This document shows, in pieces, positions 48,041 to 58,905 of a stretch of DNA of 64,000 bases. Location: assembly GCF_011601315.1 (NCBI RefSeq), contig NZ_JAAORA010000004.1, positions 135,456 through 199,455 of the forward strand, given 5' to 3'. The stretch comes from Candidatus Chlorobium masyuteum. Lineage in GTDB: Bacteria; Bacteroidota; Chlorobiia; Chlorobiales; Chlorobiaceae. Within the stretch, counting starts at the first letter, position 1. Each line of letters opens with the position of its first letter. A program made the translations under genes and the position numbers. The notes below the pieces were generated by a model. It had not been told where the DNA came from, did no database searches, and saw only the letters and a list, made by a program, of their open reading frames with translations.

Positions 48041-50611
48041 TTAGTCAACAAGCAACTCCAATTCTGCTTTTTCGAGCTTGTCGAAGTTCAGATAACGATA
48101 AATGTTCTCTGCTTTTGAGCCGGAAAGATGCCTGCTGAAAATTTCCAGATACTCATCCTTGTTCGGCAGATGACCAAGCAGCGCACACACCGCAGCAAGT
48201 TCAGCCGAACCGAGATAAACCTGAGCACCGGTACCCATTCTGTTATCAAAGTTCCGGGTGCTGGTGGAAAAAACAACCGCATTGTCAGCTACCCTTGCCT
48301 GATTACCCATGCAGAGTGAGCATCCCGGAATCTCGATACGGGCTCCTGCTGCACCGAAAATGGCATAATAGCCCTCTTCGATCAGTTTTTTCATATCCAT
48401 CTTCGTGGGCGGCACAATCCAGAGTTTGGCCGAAGCGACACCCTTGCCCCTGAATACTTCACCAAGAGCACGGAAATGGCCGATGTTGGTCATACAGCTC
48501 CCGACAAACACCTCGTCAATAACCTTGGGCCGTTTTTCATCACGAAGCACTTCACTGAGCGTCATGACGTCATCGGGATCGTTCGGACAGGCAAGAATCG
48601 GTTCAGTGATCGCACTCATATCGATTTCAATCACCTCTGCGTACTCTGCATCGGCATCAGGCTCAAGAAGCGTCGGATTCTTCAGCCAATCCTGCATTTT
48701 ACCGATACGGCGGCGCAGGGTATCAGCATCGCCATACCCCTCCTTGATCATCTGCTCAAGCAGCTCGATATTCGAACTGAGATATTCGATAACCGGAGCC
48801 TTGTCAAGACGGACCGTACAGGCGGCGGCACTCCGCTCGGCAGAGGCATCACTCAGCTCGAAAGCCTGCTCAACCTTGAGATCCGGCAGCCCTTCAATTT
48901 CAAGTATACGACCGGCAAAAACATTCTTCTTGCCCTTCTTCTCAACCGTCAGCAACCCTTTTTTCATGGCAACCCAGGGTATCGCATTGACAAGATCCCT
49001 CAGGGTAATGCCATTCTGAAGCTTGCCGGTAAAGCGAACAAGCACGGACTCGGGCACATTGAGCGGCATGGTACCGGTAACACCGGCAAACGCCACAAGA
49101 CCCGATCCGCCGGGGAATGAGATACCGATAGGAAACCGGGTGTGGGAATCGGCACCGGTACCGAGTGTATCCGGCAGCACCATGCGGTTCAGCCATGTAT
49201 GGATAACGCCGTCACCGGGTTTGAGCGAAACGCCTCCCCTGCTCATGATAAAGAAGGGAAGATTTCTGTGCAGGGTAATATCTGAAGGCTTCGGATAGGC
49301 AGAGGTATGGCAGAAGCTCTGCATGACAAGGTCGGCGCTGAAGCTCAATGCGGCAAACTCCTTGACCTCATCACGGGTCATTGCTCCGGTGGTATCCTGT
49401 GAACCGACCGTGAGCGTTTCAGCTTCCACATACATACCCGGTCGCACACCGGCAAGCCCGCAGGCCTTGCCGATCATTTTCTGGGCAAGCGTGTAGCCTT
49501 TTCCGGTATCTGCCGGCTGTTCCGGACGCTGGAAGAGGTTCTCTTCGCCAAGACCGAGAGTTTTTCTCGCTTTTCTGGTCAGGTTTCTGCCGATGATCAG
49601 GGGAATACGTCCGCCGGCACGAACCTCGTCAGCAAGTGTGTTCGGGGTAAGTTCGAAACGGGCGATAACCTCCCCGTTCTTCTCGATTTTACCTGCAAAA
49701 GGATAGAGGTCGATAACATCTCCCGTCTCCATTGCCGAGACGTCCGCCTGGACCGGTAATGCACCGGAATCCTCGGCGGTATTGAAAAAGATCGGCGCGA
49801 TAATTCCGCCGATAACCACACCGCCGGTACGCTTGTTCGGCACTGCTGGAATATCGGTACCCATATGCCACTGAACCGAGTTGATGCCTGATTTGCGGCT
49901 TGACCCGGTACCGACAACATCACCGACATAGGCAAGCGGATGACCTTTTGTTTTCAGTTGTGCAATGGTGCCGATCGGATCACTCATCTTTGAACCGAGC
50001 ATGCAGAGCGCATGAAGCGGAATATCACTGCGGGTAAAGGCTTCACTGGCTGGCGAAAGGTCATCGGTGTTGGTTTCACCCGGCACCTTGTAGACCGTCA
50101 GGGTAATTTTTTCAGAAATAGCAGGCCGCGAAGAGAACCACTCCCCTGCCGCCCATGATTCAAGCACTTCACGTGCATATTTGTTGGTTTTTGACTGGCT
50201 GACAACATCATCAAATGCATCATAGACGAGCAGTGTCTTTTTCAGCATTTCGGATGCAGCTTCGCAGATGGCCGGATTGCTGTTGCTGAGGGCATCAATG
50301 AGAGGCTTGACATTGTATCCTCCGAGCATGGTACCGAGAATCCTTATCGCTTCCACGCTGTCGATCACGATACAGGAAATTTCCCCCTTGACAATACCAT
50401 CAAGAAATGCGGCTTTTTCCAATGCAGCATCATCAACTCCGGGGCTGATATGTTCAAGGAACAACTCCAGCAGATACTCCTTTTCCTGAACGGGATTCTG
50501 CTGCAGAAGAGCATTAAGCGAACGGGTCTGTTCCGCGGTTAACGGCAACGGGGGGATGCCGAGCTTCGCTCTCTCTTCAGTATGGGCGCGGTATTGTTCA
50601 ACAAGACTCAT
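48041..50611 (-). CDS. acnB: Aconitate hydratase B / 2-methylisocitrate dehydratase
   Basis: An 856-residue AcnB, starting with the HEAT-like region [24 protein letters not shown]. The [4Fe-4S] cysteines lie near VFVGSCMTN (~700) and [11 protein letters not shown] (~770). It interconverts citrate and isocitrate; in green sulfur bacteria this serves the reductive TCA cycle. The ATG has AGGAG ten bases upstream. It is transcribed leftward alone. Confidence 0.95.
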   Translation of the reverse strand: MSLVEQYRAHTEERAKLGIPPLPLTAEQTRSLNALLQQNPVQEKEYLLELFLEHISPGVDDAALEKAAFLDGIVKGEISCIVIDSVEAIRILGTMLGGYNVKPLIDALSNSNPAICEAASEMLKKTLLVYDAFDDVVSQSKTNKYAREVLESWAAGEWFSSRPAISEKITLTVYKVPGETNTDDLSPASEAFTRSDIPLHALCMLGSKMSDPIGTIAQLKTKGHPLAYVGDVVGTGSSRKSGINSVQWHMGTDIPAVPNKRTGGVVIGGIIAPIFFNTAEDSGALPVQADVSAMETGDVIDLYPFAGKIEKNGEVIARFELTPNTLADEVRAGGRIPLIIGRNLTRKARKTLGLGEENLFQRPEQPADTGKGYTLAQKMIGKACGLAGVRPGMYVEAETLTVGSQDTTGAMTRDEVKEFAALSFSADLVMQSFCHTSAYPKPSDITLHRNLPFFIMSRGGVSLKPGDGVIHTWLNRMVLPDTLGTGADSHTRFPIGISFPGGSGLVAFAGVTGTMPLNVPESVLVRFTGKLQNGITLRDLVNAIPWVAMKKGLLTVEKKGKKNVFAGRILEIEGLPDLKVEQAFELSDASAERSAAACTVRLDKAPVIEYLSSNIELLEQMIKEGYGDADTLRRRIGKMQDWLKNPTLLEPDADAEYAEVIEIDMSAITEPILACPNDPDDVMTLSEVLRDEKRPKVIDEVFVGSCMTNIGHFRALGEVFRGKGVASAKLWIVPPTKMDMKKLIEEGYYAIFGAAGARIEIPGCSLCMGNQARVADNAVVFSTSTRNFDNRMGTGAQVYLGSAELAAVCALLGHLPNKDEYLEIFSRHLSGSKAENIYRYLNFDKLEKAELELLVD

Positions 50612-51001
50612 AAGGTCAATCTCCTGATGTTATGTGTGTGTAAAACTAATTGACTGTAAATAAAAAAGGCAGGGAAAACGCACTTGCGAATGCGCAATAG
50701 GCAAAGGTATTAAAATACCATACAAGCCATGTAAAAACAAAATAACCGGCACGTCGCGGCGCACTGAGCTCCGAAATTCCTAAGCCGGAAGAGCAGTTTA
50801 AGCTCGTTTCTTAAAGTGAGAATGAAAAACCGCTGCGTTTCATGAAAATAAATTATCAGTGCAACGCTATTAATTGTCGTGAGAAGCCCGAGAACAAGGC
50901 GGCCGGAGCGCAGAAACCGGAGTGTACACATCGTACATGAGGATTGCGAGCACCGCCTGACGCAGTAATCGGGTTTCGGAACAAATTAATAGCGATGCAC
51001 T
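50612..51001. other. Intergenic region between queA and acnB
   Basis: About 390 bases. The right half is filled by palindromic element B (50858-51001). The left part (50612-50857) must carry the acnB promoter but shows no clear motif. It contains GCACTTGCGAATGCGC, a short near-palindrome. An ORF here (50710-50931, minus) is a translation of repeat sequence and is not called. Confidence 0.4.
50858..51001 (-). repeat. Long imperfect palindrome (ERIC-like plan) at the queA 3' end, copy B
   Basis: The outer arms AGTGCAACGCTATTAATT and (reverse complement) AGTGCATCGCTATTAATT face each other across 144 bases. Inner matches include CCCGA and GGCGG segments around a TGTAC/GTACA centre. The core GTACATGAGGATTGCGAGCA is shared with copies A and C. 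The element ends one base before the queA stop codon (51002-51004). Confidence 0.8.
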
Positions 51002-52045
51002 TCAGACAATCAGCATACTGTCCCCGTAACTGAGAAAAAAATAGCCCTCTTCGAGCGCTGACTGGTAGGCCCTTTTAAGATGCCCGGCACCTGCAAATGC
51101 CGCCGTAAGCATAAGAACGGTAGAACGGGGTGCATGGAAATTGGTCAACAGTGCATCGATAACCTGAAAACTGTAACCCGGAAAAATAAAAATATCAGCC
51201 TCTCCGGTAATCGGAGCATCACCTGCCCGGCATGACGATCTGACAATACGCCCGGCGGCATGTTCAAGCGCCCTGGTCACCGTCGTTCCAACCGCTACAA
51301 TCCTGCCGCCTGCCGCTTTCACCTTCCGGATTTTCTCAACAGTCTCTGCAGAAATCGAGTAGTACTCCCGATGCATGACATGCTCCCTGAGCGATTCCAC
51401 CCTGATGGGAAGAAAGGTGCCAAGACCGACATGCAGCGTAACAGAGGCGATAGCAACACCTTTCAATCGAATGTTCTGAAGAAGCGCCGGCGTCATATTC
51501 AGGGAGGCGGTCGGAGCGGCAACCGAGCCGGGAAGTTCTGCAAACACCGTCTGGTATCGTTCCCTGTCAACCTCTTCAGCATCCCGTTTGAGATAGGGAG
51601 GAATGGGTACTGCTCCGAAACGCTCAAAAAAATCCCGGATTGATCCTCTCTGGCTACCCCCCCGAAACTCGATGCGGGCAATTCCATCATCGACAATATC
51701 CGAAACCAGCAGCTCCTCGTCATGCGCAACCAGCGTATCTCCTTTTTTCAGCTTCCCCCGGTAAAGCACCCGGTCCTGATCGGCCTGATGTTTTTCAAGC
51801 AGCATCAGCTCTATTTTTGCGCCGGTCTGCTTCAAGGCATGAAGGCGAGCCCGTACAACCTTTGTGTTGTTCAGCACCAGGAGGTCTCCGGGTTCAAGAA
51901 ATTCATCCAGAGCGGCATACCATGCATGCCTGAGCGCGCCCGAAGCCCGATCAACAACAAGCATACGGGTTGAACCGCGCTCCTCCGGGGGGTAACAGGC
52001 GATCTTCTCTTCGGGCAGGTCGTAATCAAAATCAGAAGCTCTCAT
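51002..52045 (-). CDS. queA: S-adenosylmethionine:tRNA ribosyltransferase-isomerase
   Basis: A 347-residue QueA, which makes epoxyqueuosine in tRNA from preQ1. It starts [33 protein letters not shown], with [15 protein letters not shown] [14 protein letters not shown] near 55 and GTTVTRALE near 255. It overlaps the hisD stop by ATGA, an unrelated pair sharing one transcript. Its 3' end abuts a palindromic repeat. Confidence 0.94.
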   Translation of the reverse strand: MRASDFDYDLPEEKIACYPPEERGSTRMLVVDRASGALRHAWYAALDEFLEPGDLLVLNNTKVVRARLHALKQTGAKIELMLLEKHQADQDRVLYRGKLKKGDTLVAHDEELLVSDIVDDGIARIEFRGGSQRGSIRDFFERFGAVPIPPYLKRDAEEVDRERYQTVFAELPGSVAAPTASLNMTPALLQNIRLKGVAIASVTLHVGLGTFLPIRVESLREHVMHREYYSISAETVEKIRKVKAAGGRIVAVGTTVTRALEHAAGRIVRSSCRAGDAPITGEADIFIFPGYSFQVIDALLTNFHAPRSTVLMLTAAFAGAGHLKRAYQSALEEGYFFLSYGDSMLIV

Positions 52046-53328
52046 AACGTCCTCAATCTTGCCCGGACAGCCTCTGCATGAGCCTGCAACCCCTCATGAT
52101 CGGCAAATGCGGCAATTTTCTCTCCGCACCCCAGCAGCTGCTGCTTTGAGTAGGCAATAATTGAGGTGTGCTTGATGAAGTCGCGCACCGACAGGGGAGA
52201 GAAAAACCGTGCTGTGCCGTTGGTAGGAAGGGTATGGTTCGGCCCGGCGTAGTAGTCTCCAACGGTTTCACAGGAGTACCCACCCATGAATATCGCACCG
52301 GCATGATGAATCAGTGGCAGAATATCCCAAGGGTGCTCCACATGCAGCTCCAGATGCTCCGGGGCAATCATGTCCGATACCGTGCAGGCCTCTTCAAGCG
52401 AATCAACAACAACAATGGCACCGTTCTCCATGAGGGCGGATGCAATAATATCCTTGCGAAGCATGGAGGGGAGACGCTCATCTGCACATCGCCGCACAGC
52501 CTCAGCGAGCGCTTCAGAGGGAGTAATCAAAACCGCTGAAGCATCGGGATCATGCTCCGCCTGGGCGAACAGGTCAAGAACAATAAATTCGGGATTGGCT
52601 GACGCATCAGCAATAACAACCACTTCGGAGGGGCCGGCAATACTGTCGATGGCAACATGACCGAACACCTGTTTTTTGGCGAGCGCCACATATTTATTAC
52701 CCGGACCGGTAATGATATCAACTTTCGGAACCGTTTCGGTGCCGTAGGCAAACGCGGCTACGGCCTGGGCCCCGCCAAGCTTGTAGACCGAATCAATACC
52801 CGCCACAGCGGCTGCGGCAAGAATATGCGGGCTCACCGCTCCCGACGGGTCACAGGGTGTTGTCATAAAAATCTCCTTCACTCCGGCAACCTTTGCCGGC
52901 GCTGCATTCATGAGCAGCGATGAGGGGTAGGAGGCTTTTCCGCCAGGTACATAGAGCAGGGCCTTTTGCATGGCCGTCACCCGCTGGCCGAGAAGCACAC
53001 CTCCCTCACTCTCATAAAAAAAACTCTTTTCCACCTCATGCTCATGAAAGCGCAGAATGTTGCTGTAGGCCTCCCTGAGGACGGCAAGAAATCCAGGATC
53101 TGCCTTCCGGTATGCCTCCTCTATGGCTTCGGGAGAAACTTTCATCTCCGAAAGCCGTACACCCTGGAACTGTTCGGTATAGTCAAGCACGGCACTATCA
53201 CCATGGTGAAGAACACGCTGCAGAATTTCATCAACGGCAGACTGAACTGCAGGGTCAAAAGCAACACTGCGGGTCAACTGTTTTTTCAGGGCTGAACGCT
53301 CTTCAGCAAAACGATATATGGGCAGCAC
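52042..53328 (-). CDS. hisD: Histidinol dehydrogenase
   Basis: A 428-residue enzyme for the last two steps of histidine synthesis. Zinc and catalytic residues fit [14 protein letters not shown] near 260 and [13 protein letters not shown] near 320. The start used is GTG at 53328. The reading frame stays open and coding-like upstream without another standard start until a TGA, so the real N-terminus could be slightly longer with a rare start. No other his genes are next to it. Confidence 0.92.
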   Translation of the reverse strand: MLPIYRFAEERSALKKQLTRSVAFDPAVQSAVDEILQRVLHHGDSAVLDYTEQFQGVRLSEMKVSPEAIEEAYRKADPGFLAVLREAYSNILRFHEHEVEKSFFYESEGGVLLGQRVTAMQKALLYVPGGKASYPSSLLMNAAPAKVAGVKEIFMTTPCDPSGAVSPHILAAAAVAGIDSVYKLGGAQAVAAFAYGTETVPKVDIITGPGNKYVALAKKQVFGHVAIDSIAGPSEVVVIADASANPEFIVLDLFAQAEHDPDASAVLITPSEALAEAVRRCADERLPSMLRKDIIASALMENGAIVVVDSLEEACTVSDMIAPEHLELHVEHPWDILPLIHHAGAIFMGGYSCETVGDYYAGPNHTLPTNGTARFFSPLSVRDFIKHTSIIAYSKQQLLGCGEKIAAFADHEGLQAHAEAVRARLRTL

Positions 53329-53584
53329 TTCTCGGGGATTTATGGTTTTTCGGGTAACAAGAATTTCAACATCATAATGTACTCAATAACCGTATTTATA
53401 GAAACCCTGCATCAGAACTGCACTCCCAGTAAAAAATCACGAAAAAAAGCACCGTTAAGAGGCTCTTTTGATTTGAAAAAAAAGTTCCATTAACTACCTT
53501 AAGAGTTCAGTTGAAACCTTGGACGGAAGCATGAACAGGCGTTCATCCAAGCCACTAAGATCCCACTTTCAGAACTATGATAAC

Positions 53585-54613
53585 ATGAGCTTTTTCAGCA
53601 GTCTGTTCAGAGATATCGCCATTGATCTCGGAACAGCAAATACACTGATTTTTATTCGCGATAAAGGAGTTGTTTTAAACGAGCCCTCAATTGTTGCCCG
53701 TGAACGCAATACAGGAAAGGTTGTCGCCATCGGGCAGGAAGCCCTTCTCATGCATGAGAAAACCCATCCCGGCATTGTCACCATCCGTCCGCTTGCCAAT
53801 GGAGTAATCGCAGACTATGAGGCCACGGAAGAGCTGATCAAGGGATTGATCAATAAAACAAAGAGCCAGTTCTCCTTCGGCATCCGCCGCATGGTCATCG
53901 GCATACCCTCAGGCATCACCGAAGTTGAAAAAAGAGCCGTACGCGACTCGGCAGAACATGTCGGAGCAAAAGAGGTCTATCTGGTGGCCGAGCCGATGGC
54001 GGCGGCAATCGGCATCGGTCTTGACGTCAAGGAGCCCATGGGCAACATGATTGTTGATATCGGTGGCGGTACAACGGAAATCGCGGTTATATCACTCGGA
54101 GGCATCGCATCGGGCGAATCACTGAGGGTAGCCGGTACCGACATCACCAACTCGATTGTCCGGCACTTCCGCAAGGCATATAACCTGGCCATCGGCGAAC
54201 GCACAGCCGAAGATGTCAAAATCAAGATTGCCTCTGCCTATAAACTCGAAAAGGAGCTGACGATGAATGTCAGGGGCAGAAACCTTGTCACCGCACTGCC
54301 CGAAGAGCGCGAGGTCAACTCATCGACCATCAGGGAGGCTATCGCTACGCCGATCAACCAGATCATCACCTCGATCAAGAAAAGCCTTGAGGTCACCAAA
54401 CCTGAACTCTCGGCCGACATTCTCGATCGAGGCCTCTTTCTTGCCGGCGGTGGCGCACTCATCAAGGGGTTGGACAAAAAAATCAACGAGGAGACCAAAC
54501 TTGCCGTCCATATCAGCGAAGACCCGCTGACCGCAGTGGCAAGAGGTACCGGCGAGGTTCTTGAAAACCTTGAAAAGTACCGTACCGTCCTGCTCTCTAC
54601 AAAACGCTACTGA
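53585..54613 (+). CDS. mreB: Rod-shape actin homologue MreB
   Basis: A 342-residue protein. The start at 53585 (MSFFSSLFRDIAIDLGTANT) gives the normal MreB N-terminus; upstream ATGs at 53519 and 53531 would add an unusual basic leader. Actin-fold motifs are DLGTANTLI, VDIGGGTTEIAVIS near 164, and FLAGGGALIKGL near 290. It is encoded apart from mreCD-mrdA. A good terminator follows. Confidence 0.92.
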   Translation: MSFFSSLFRDIAIDLGTANTLIFIRDKGVVLNEPSIVARERNTGKVVAIGQEALLMHEKTHPGIVTIRPLANGVIADYEATEELIKGLINKTKSQFSFGIRRMVIGIPSGITEVEKRAVRDSAEHVGAKEVYLVAEPMAAAIGIGLDVKEPMGNMIVDIGGGTTEIAVISLGGIASGESLRVAGTDITNSIVRHFRKAYNLAIGERTAEDVKIKIASAYKLEKELTMNVRGRNLVTALPEEREVNSSTIREAIATPINQIITSIKKSLEVTKPELSADILDRGLFLAGGGALIKGLDKKINEETKLAVHISEDPLTAVARGTGEVLENLEKYRTVLLSTKRY

Positions 54614-54630
54614 TATTCACCGTGTTAAAC

Positions 54631-54659
54631 AAAAAGCCCCGACAGACCGGGGCTTTTTT
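54631..54659 (+). terminator. Intrinsic terminator after mreB
   Basis: AAGCCCCG pairs with CGGGGCTT around a short loop and is followed by a T run; it starts 18 bases after the mreB stop. Confidence 0.92.
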
Positions 54660-54683
54660 GTTCATAACAGTCGGCAATGTATT

Positions 54684-54787
54684 GTGCAAAAGGCGGATGG
54701 AGCGCAGCTACCGGAATGTACACGCAGTACATGAGGATTGCGAGCACCACCCAACGAAGTAATCGGACGGCGGAACAAATTTATAGC
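54684..54787 (-). repeat. Palindromic element (ERIC-like plan) at the bshA 3' end, copy C
   Basis: The core CCGGAATGTACAC, then GTACATGAGGATTGCGAGCA, matches copies A and B. The right arm (GGAACAAATTTATAGCG) matches copy B and contains the bshA stop codon TAA (54783-54781). The outer left arm is mostly missing, so this copy is about 40 bases shorter. Confidence 0.75.
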
Positions 54788-55923
54788 GGGGTCTCTTCGA
54801 TCAGCTTGATGTAATACCGCTCATACTCCTCAACAAGCCGCGCTGTTTCATACCGCTTTGCCTGCGCTACGCAGGCTTCTGAACACTCAAGCCAGTGCGT
54901 GCTGTCAGTAAGCAGGAGCAGCGATTTTTCAGTCATGGCCGCAATATCTCCGGGCGCGAGCAGGTAACCATGTCTGCCGGGCAGAATAAACTCCGGAAAT
55001 CCGCCCGCCATGGTAGCCACAACCGGAACACCGCAGGCCATTGCTTCAAGGGCTGCAAGCCCGAATGATTCAGCATTGCTCGGCATCAGCATGAGATCGG
55101 CCATGGAGAGCAGCGGCACAATATCGTCCAGCTTGCCGAGAAAGCGTACCCGGTCGTTTATTCCAAACTGCCGAACCAGCTCCTCGGCCCCGCTGCGCTC
55201 CGGTCCGTCACCGACAAGCAAAAGCGTTGCATCAATTTGACGGCTCACACCATGAAAAATCCGGATGATATCACCGATGCATTTCACCGGCCTGAAATTG
55301 GAGATATGAATAACAATCTTTTCATCGCCGATGCCAAGCTGTTCGCGGAGCTCAGCCCTCGGCGAGCGGAAAAAATATGAGGTATCAACAAAATTCGAAA
55401 TAACGGTTACCTCCCGCTTCGGACTGAACATCCTGACGGTCTCATCTCTCAGGTAACCCGAAACAGCAGTCACCCCGTCAGACTTGTTGATGGCCAGCCG
55501 CACAACATCCTGCATCCCCCGGTCCGCCCCGACAACCGTTATATCGGTGCCGTGCAGCGTAGTAGCAAGCCTGAAACACTTCGAACTGCTGCACTTGTCC
55601 TCAAGCATCTGGCGGGCAAGCATGGCACTCATGGCATGGGGAATGGCATAATGGGCATGCACCACATCAAGATTTTCAAACCGGGCAACCTGTGCGATTT
55701 TCGAAGCAAGCGCCAGCGGGTAGAAAGAGTTCTCAAAAAGCGGATAGTGCATCTCTTCAACCTCATGGTAGAAGATATTCTTCGAAAACGTGCCGAGCCT
55801 GAACGGGAGCGACTGGCTGAAAAAATGAATCGTGTGCCCCTTTGCGGCAAGAGCCTTGCCCAGCTCGGCGGCAATTGCGCCGCTGCCGCCGTAGGTGGGA
55901 TGACATAATATTCCGATTTTCAT
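54781..55923 (-). CDS. bshA: N-acetyl-alpha-D-glucosaminyl L-malate synthase (bacillithiol)
   Basis: A 380-residue GT4 glycosyltransferase. It starts MKIGILCHPTYGGSGAIAAELGKALAAKGH and continues with LDVVHAHYAIPHAMSAMLARQML, the BshA signature. The donor-binding end is in LMPSNAESFGLAALEAMACGVPVVAT near 290. It joins UDP-GlcNAc to malate, the first step of bacillithiol; Chlorobiaceae make N-methyl-bacillithiol (established knowledge). The stop codon lies within a repeat. Confidence 0.85.
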   Translation of the reverse strand: MKIGILCHPTYGGSGAIAAELGKALAAKGHTIHFFSQSLPFRLGTFSKNIFYHEVEEMHYPLFENSFYPLALASKIAQVARFENLDVVHAHYAIPHAMSAMLARQMLEDKCSSSKCFRLATTLHGTDITVVGADRGMQDVVRLAINKSDGVTAVSGYLRDETVRMFSPKREVTVISNFVDTSYFFRSPRAELREQLGIGDEKIVIHISNFRPVKCIGDIIRIFHGVSRQIDATLLLVGDGPERSGAEELVRQFGINDRVRFLGKLDDIVPLLSMADLMLMPSNAESFGLAALEAMACGVPVVATMAGGFPEFILPGRHGYLLAPGDIAAMTEKSLLLLTDSTHWLECSEACVAQAKRYETARLVEEYERYYIKLIEETPL

Positions 55924-56240
55924 TCGTGCTGGTTTATGGTGTGTATTTCAAATATACCTCTAAAAGAAGGTAATAGTTGCATATGCCGCCGCAAGCATTT
56001 GCCTTTGGGGCCGTCAGTTCAAAACAAAGAGTGTTCACTGCATTATGGAAACCCCCTGCCTCGCTCAAAGATTTACAGGCTATGCAGCGCAGGCTGAGCG
56101 CCAGTTAAAAGCCTCATCCGCTCAAAAAGTGCTTTAAATTTTTACAATACCGTAACACAGCCGGTCTGGATTGCAAATCCAATAATGCTTATTTACAAAG
56201 GAGCGGCAATTCTCTTTTATTCCCTGAAACAAGGAGTGCA
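55924..56240. other. Intergenic region between bshA and the 116-residue ORF
   Basis: About 317 bases. The bshA promoter should be at its left end. Apart from the ribosome site AAGGAG before 56241 I see no gene, repeat or hairpin that stands out. Confidence 0.4.
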
Positions 56241-56591
56241 ATGAGCAGCGTTAAACCCTTTAAAATCATCATAGAGTGGAATGATCAGGAAGATTTTAAT
56301 TTCAGTTGCGATTACGACCATCCTGATTCAGAAAAAGCGAGAATAATCAGCCCTGTGCATGCGATGCTCAGCTTCCCGGTCATGGCAGAAGCAATGGGCA
56401 ATGTTCTCAAAAAACTGAGAAAAGATCCCATTTCATTCCCTCTTTTTCTTGTCAATCTCGCCTTCAATCACCGCAGTCTGCTCGATGAAATTGACCAATT
56501 GCTGCAGCAGCTTCACCATCATCTCGAAAATGAGCAAGGATCGGGCACATTTTGCTGTCACATCTCCTCAAAGAAACGCCTGCCCCTGTAA
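56241..56591 (+). CDS. Hypothetical protein, 116 residues
   Basis: A small soluble-looking protein (MSSVKPFKIIIEWNDQEDFNF onward) with a good AAGGAG ribosome site. No signal peptide or membrane span. A C-terminal helix (NHRSLLDEIDQLLQQLHHHLENE) is likely. I do not recognise a family. It lies upstream of the second pyruvoyl arginine decarboxylase, ~225 bases apart. Confidence 0.6.
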   Translation: MSSVKPFKIIIEWNDQEDFNFSCDYDHPDSEKARIISPVHAMLSFPVMAEAMGNVLKKLRKDPISFPLFLVNLAFNHRSLLDEIDQLLQQLHHHLENEQGSGTFCCHISSKKRLPL

Positions 56592-56818
56592 CCGCTTGTG
56601 TGATCACCGCGAAAAAATGGTTTTTCGGAGATCACGGGAAGATTTAACAGAGTGTTAACAATTCTGTTGTAGCAGGTTTACTACCTTTCGATTCACCTTG
56701 ACCCTGATTCGTCTCCCTCCTGCACACAAAATCGGAGAGTACGATACGTTTGCATGAAACTGCTCGAGTTTAAACAAGTAATGTCTGTTAAAAAATAATT
56801 TTATACGGAGATACGACC

Positions 56819-57364
56819 GTGTCATTTGTTCCAAAAAAAGTTTTTTTCACCAAAGGTGTTGGACGTCATAAAGAGTATCTCTCTTCATTCGAGCTTGCCC
56901 TGAGAGAAGCCAAAATCGAGAAATGCAATCTGGTCACTGTTTCAAGTATTTTCCCTCCTCACTGTGAACGCATCAGCGTTGAAGAGGGTCTGAAACTGCT
57001 CTCTCCCGGTCAGATCACCTTTGCCGTCATGGCTCGCAACTCAACCAATGAGTACAACCGTCTTATCGCTTCTTCAGTCGGGGTAGCCATTCCTGCCGAT
57101 GACGCACAATACGGCTACCTCTCTGAACACCATCCTTTCGGAGAATCTGCCGAACAGTCCGGAGAATATGCTGAAGATCTGGCAGCAACCATGCTGGCCA
57201 CAACCCTCGGAATCGAGTTTGATCCGAACAAGGATTGGGATGAACGCGAGGGTATCTACAAGATGAGCGGCAAGATCATCAACTCCTACAATATCACCCA
57301 GGCGGCCGAAGGTGAAAACGGTCTCTGGACAACAGTCATTTCATGCGCAGTTCTTCTGCCATAA
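56819..57364 (+). CDS. Pyruvoyl-dependent arginine decarboxylase, copy 2
   Basis: A 181-residue PvlArgDC, like the copy at 39067, with the Ser42-Ser43 processing site in VSSIFPP. It uses a GTG start with CGGAG upstream. The protein is ~95% identical to copy 1, and the tract 57110-57297 matches 39358-39545 base for base. Here the gene precedes an alkaline phosphatase; copy 1 follows tyrS. Confidence 0.9.
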   Translation: MSFVPKKVFFTKGVGRHKEYLSSFELALREAKIEKCNLVTVSSIFPPHCERISVEEGLKLLSPGQITFAVMARNSTNEYNRLIASSVGVAIPADDAQYGYLSEHHPFGESAEQSGEYAEDLAATMLATTLGIEFDPNKDWDEREGIYKMSGKIINSYNITQAAEGENGLWTTVISCAVLLP

Positions 57365-57399
57365 CAGCTTTACTGAAAGGGCAAACCCGTTCTTATTTT

Positions 57400-58878
57400 A
57401 TGAACAAACCATCAAGGAGACTGGACTGTTTATTGGTAACGCTGAATTTGTTGCCGTTGGTATCCCTGATGGTATCAATCTCTCTCTTTTCGCAGGAAAT
57501 AATCGGTGCTCCCGCACTCAAACCCTCTGCAACAGCTCCACCCCGCTATCTGTTTCTCTTTATCGGCGACGGAATGGGACCAGCACAGATTAAACTCGCT
57601 GACGCAGTGCTTGACAGTCAGCACACCCTGACGATGAACTCTTTTCCTGTGTTTGGCCTGGCTACGACACATGCCGAAAACCGTTATATCACTGATTCCG
57701 GAGCTGCAAGCACTGCGCTTGCGACCGGAAAGAAAACAACCGTCGGCACCATTTCCATGGCAGGCAATCACCTCGACACGCTTATAACCATAGCAGAAAT
57801 GGCTAAAGCGAAGGGAATGAAAACAGGAATTGTGTCAAGCGTAGGCATTAATGATGCAACCCCTGCCTGCTTTTATGCCCACACCCCGTCCCGCAGCAAC
57901 AGTTATGATATTGCCGTGCAGATGGCTTCGAGCGGGTTTGACTATTTTGGAGGCGGGTATGCCGAAGGTAATCTCCCGGAAAACCGTCAAAAAGCACATA
58001 CCTTCAAGGGTGATATTGCCGAACGCATGCGATCGGCAAAGTATCTCATCACGCGTAACCGCAATGAGCTGCAGAAGGTAAAGCCGGGAATCCGTTGCTG
58101 GGCATACACAGGCTATGATGCAAAAGCCGCCATGGATTATGCCATGGACCGGAACCAGGAAAACATTTCTCTTGAAGAGTTTACGCGGGAGGGTATTCGG
58201 CTGCTTGATAACCCTCGCGGTTTTTTTATGATGGTTGAGGGAGGAAAAATCGACTGGGCATGCCATGCCAATGATGCCGCCGCTGCAGCTCACGATGTAA
58301 AGGCTTTTGATAATGCAATTGCAAAAGCTGTTGCATTTTACCGTCGTCATCCGAAGGAAACCCTGATTATTGTTACCTCCGATCATGAATGTGGCGGCCT
58401 CTCGCTCGGCAACAGAGCAAATGGTTACGACACCCGCCTCAGCCTGCTGCGCCGTCAGAAAATCTCGCAGCAGCGCTTCTCGGAAAAAGTTTCATCATGG
58501 AAAAAAAGTGGCACTGTTACCTTTCCAATGGCAATTGACAGTGTCAATACCTATTACGGCTTGAGTATGAAGGATGCGGACTCAACACTTGCCATCACTC
58601 CAGCGAACTACAGAACCCTTGAAGAGGCATACACAACAACCATAAAACCGGAATCAACGGACAGTTTTTCATCGGCTGTAACCGGAATGCTGAATCTGAG
58701 AGCAGGAATCGGATGGTCAAGCAACGCTCATACGGCTATTCCGGTACAGGTTTTCGCAATAGGAAGGGGTGCAGAACGCTTCAGGGGCTTTTACGACAAT
58801 ACCGATATTGCAAAAAAAATTATGCAGATCGCAGAACTGCAAAAAGATGCCCCCTCCCGGATTAATCAAGTAAAATAG
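57400..58878 (+). CDS. Alkaline phosphatase (secreted)
   Basis: A 492-residue enzyme. The start at 57400 (MNKPSRRLDCLL) begins a signal peptide (LLVTLNLLPLVSLMVSISLFS). Metal and nucleophile motifs: LFIGDGMGPAQ near 55, the Ser nucleophile in TDSGAASTALATGKK near 98, EGGKIDWACHAND near 285, TSDHECGG near 327, and a C-terminal SSNAHTAIPV. It frees phosphate in the periplasm. It lies next to ppk and near a PhoB-type regulator, a phosphate theme. Confidence 0.92.
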   Translation: MNKPSRRLDCLLVTLNLLPLVSLMVSISLFSQEIIGAPALKPSATAPPRYLFLFIGDGMGPAQIKLADAVLDSQHTLTMNSFPVFGLATTHAENRYITDSGAASTALATGKKTTVGTISMAGNHLDTLITIAEMAKAKGMKTGIVSSVGINDATPACFYAHTPSRSNSYDIAVQMASSGFDYFGGGYAEGNLPENRQKAHTFKGDIAERMRSAKYLITRNRNELQKVKPGIRCWAYTGYDAKAAMDYAMDRNQENISLEEFTREGIRLLDNPRGFFMMVEGGKIDWACHANDAAAAAHDVKAFDNAIAKAVAFYRRHPKETLIIVTSDHECGGLSLGNRANGYDTRLSLLRRQKISQQRFSEKVSSWKKSGTVTFPMAIDSVNTYYGLSMKDADSTLAITPANYRTLEEAYTTTIKPESTDSFSSAVTGMLNLRAGIGWSSNAHTAIPVQVFAIGRGAERFRGFYDNTDIAKKIMQIAELQKDAPSRINQVK

Positions 58879-58905
58879 GCACCGCTTAATATTATCTGAA
58901 CCGTT

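Noticed and set aside
50710..50931. 73-residue leftward ORF between queA and acnB
   Set aside because: It begins inside palindromic element B and has no family features.
56241..56760. Possible 5S or small RNA upstream of pyruvoyl arginine decarboxylase 2
   Set aside because: No stable fold or known motif seen; only the 116-residue ORF is supported.
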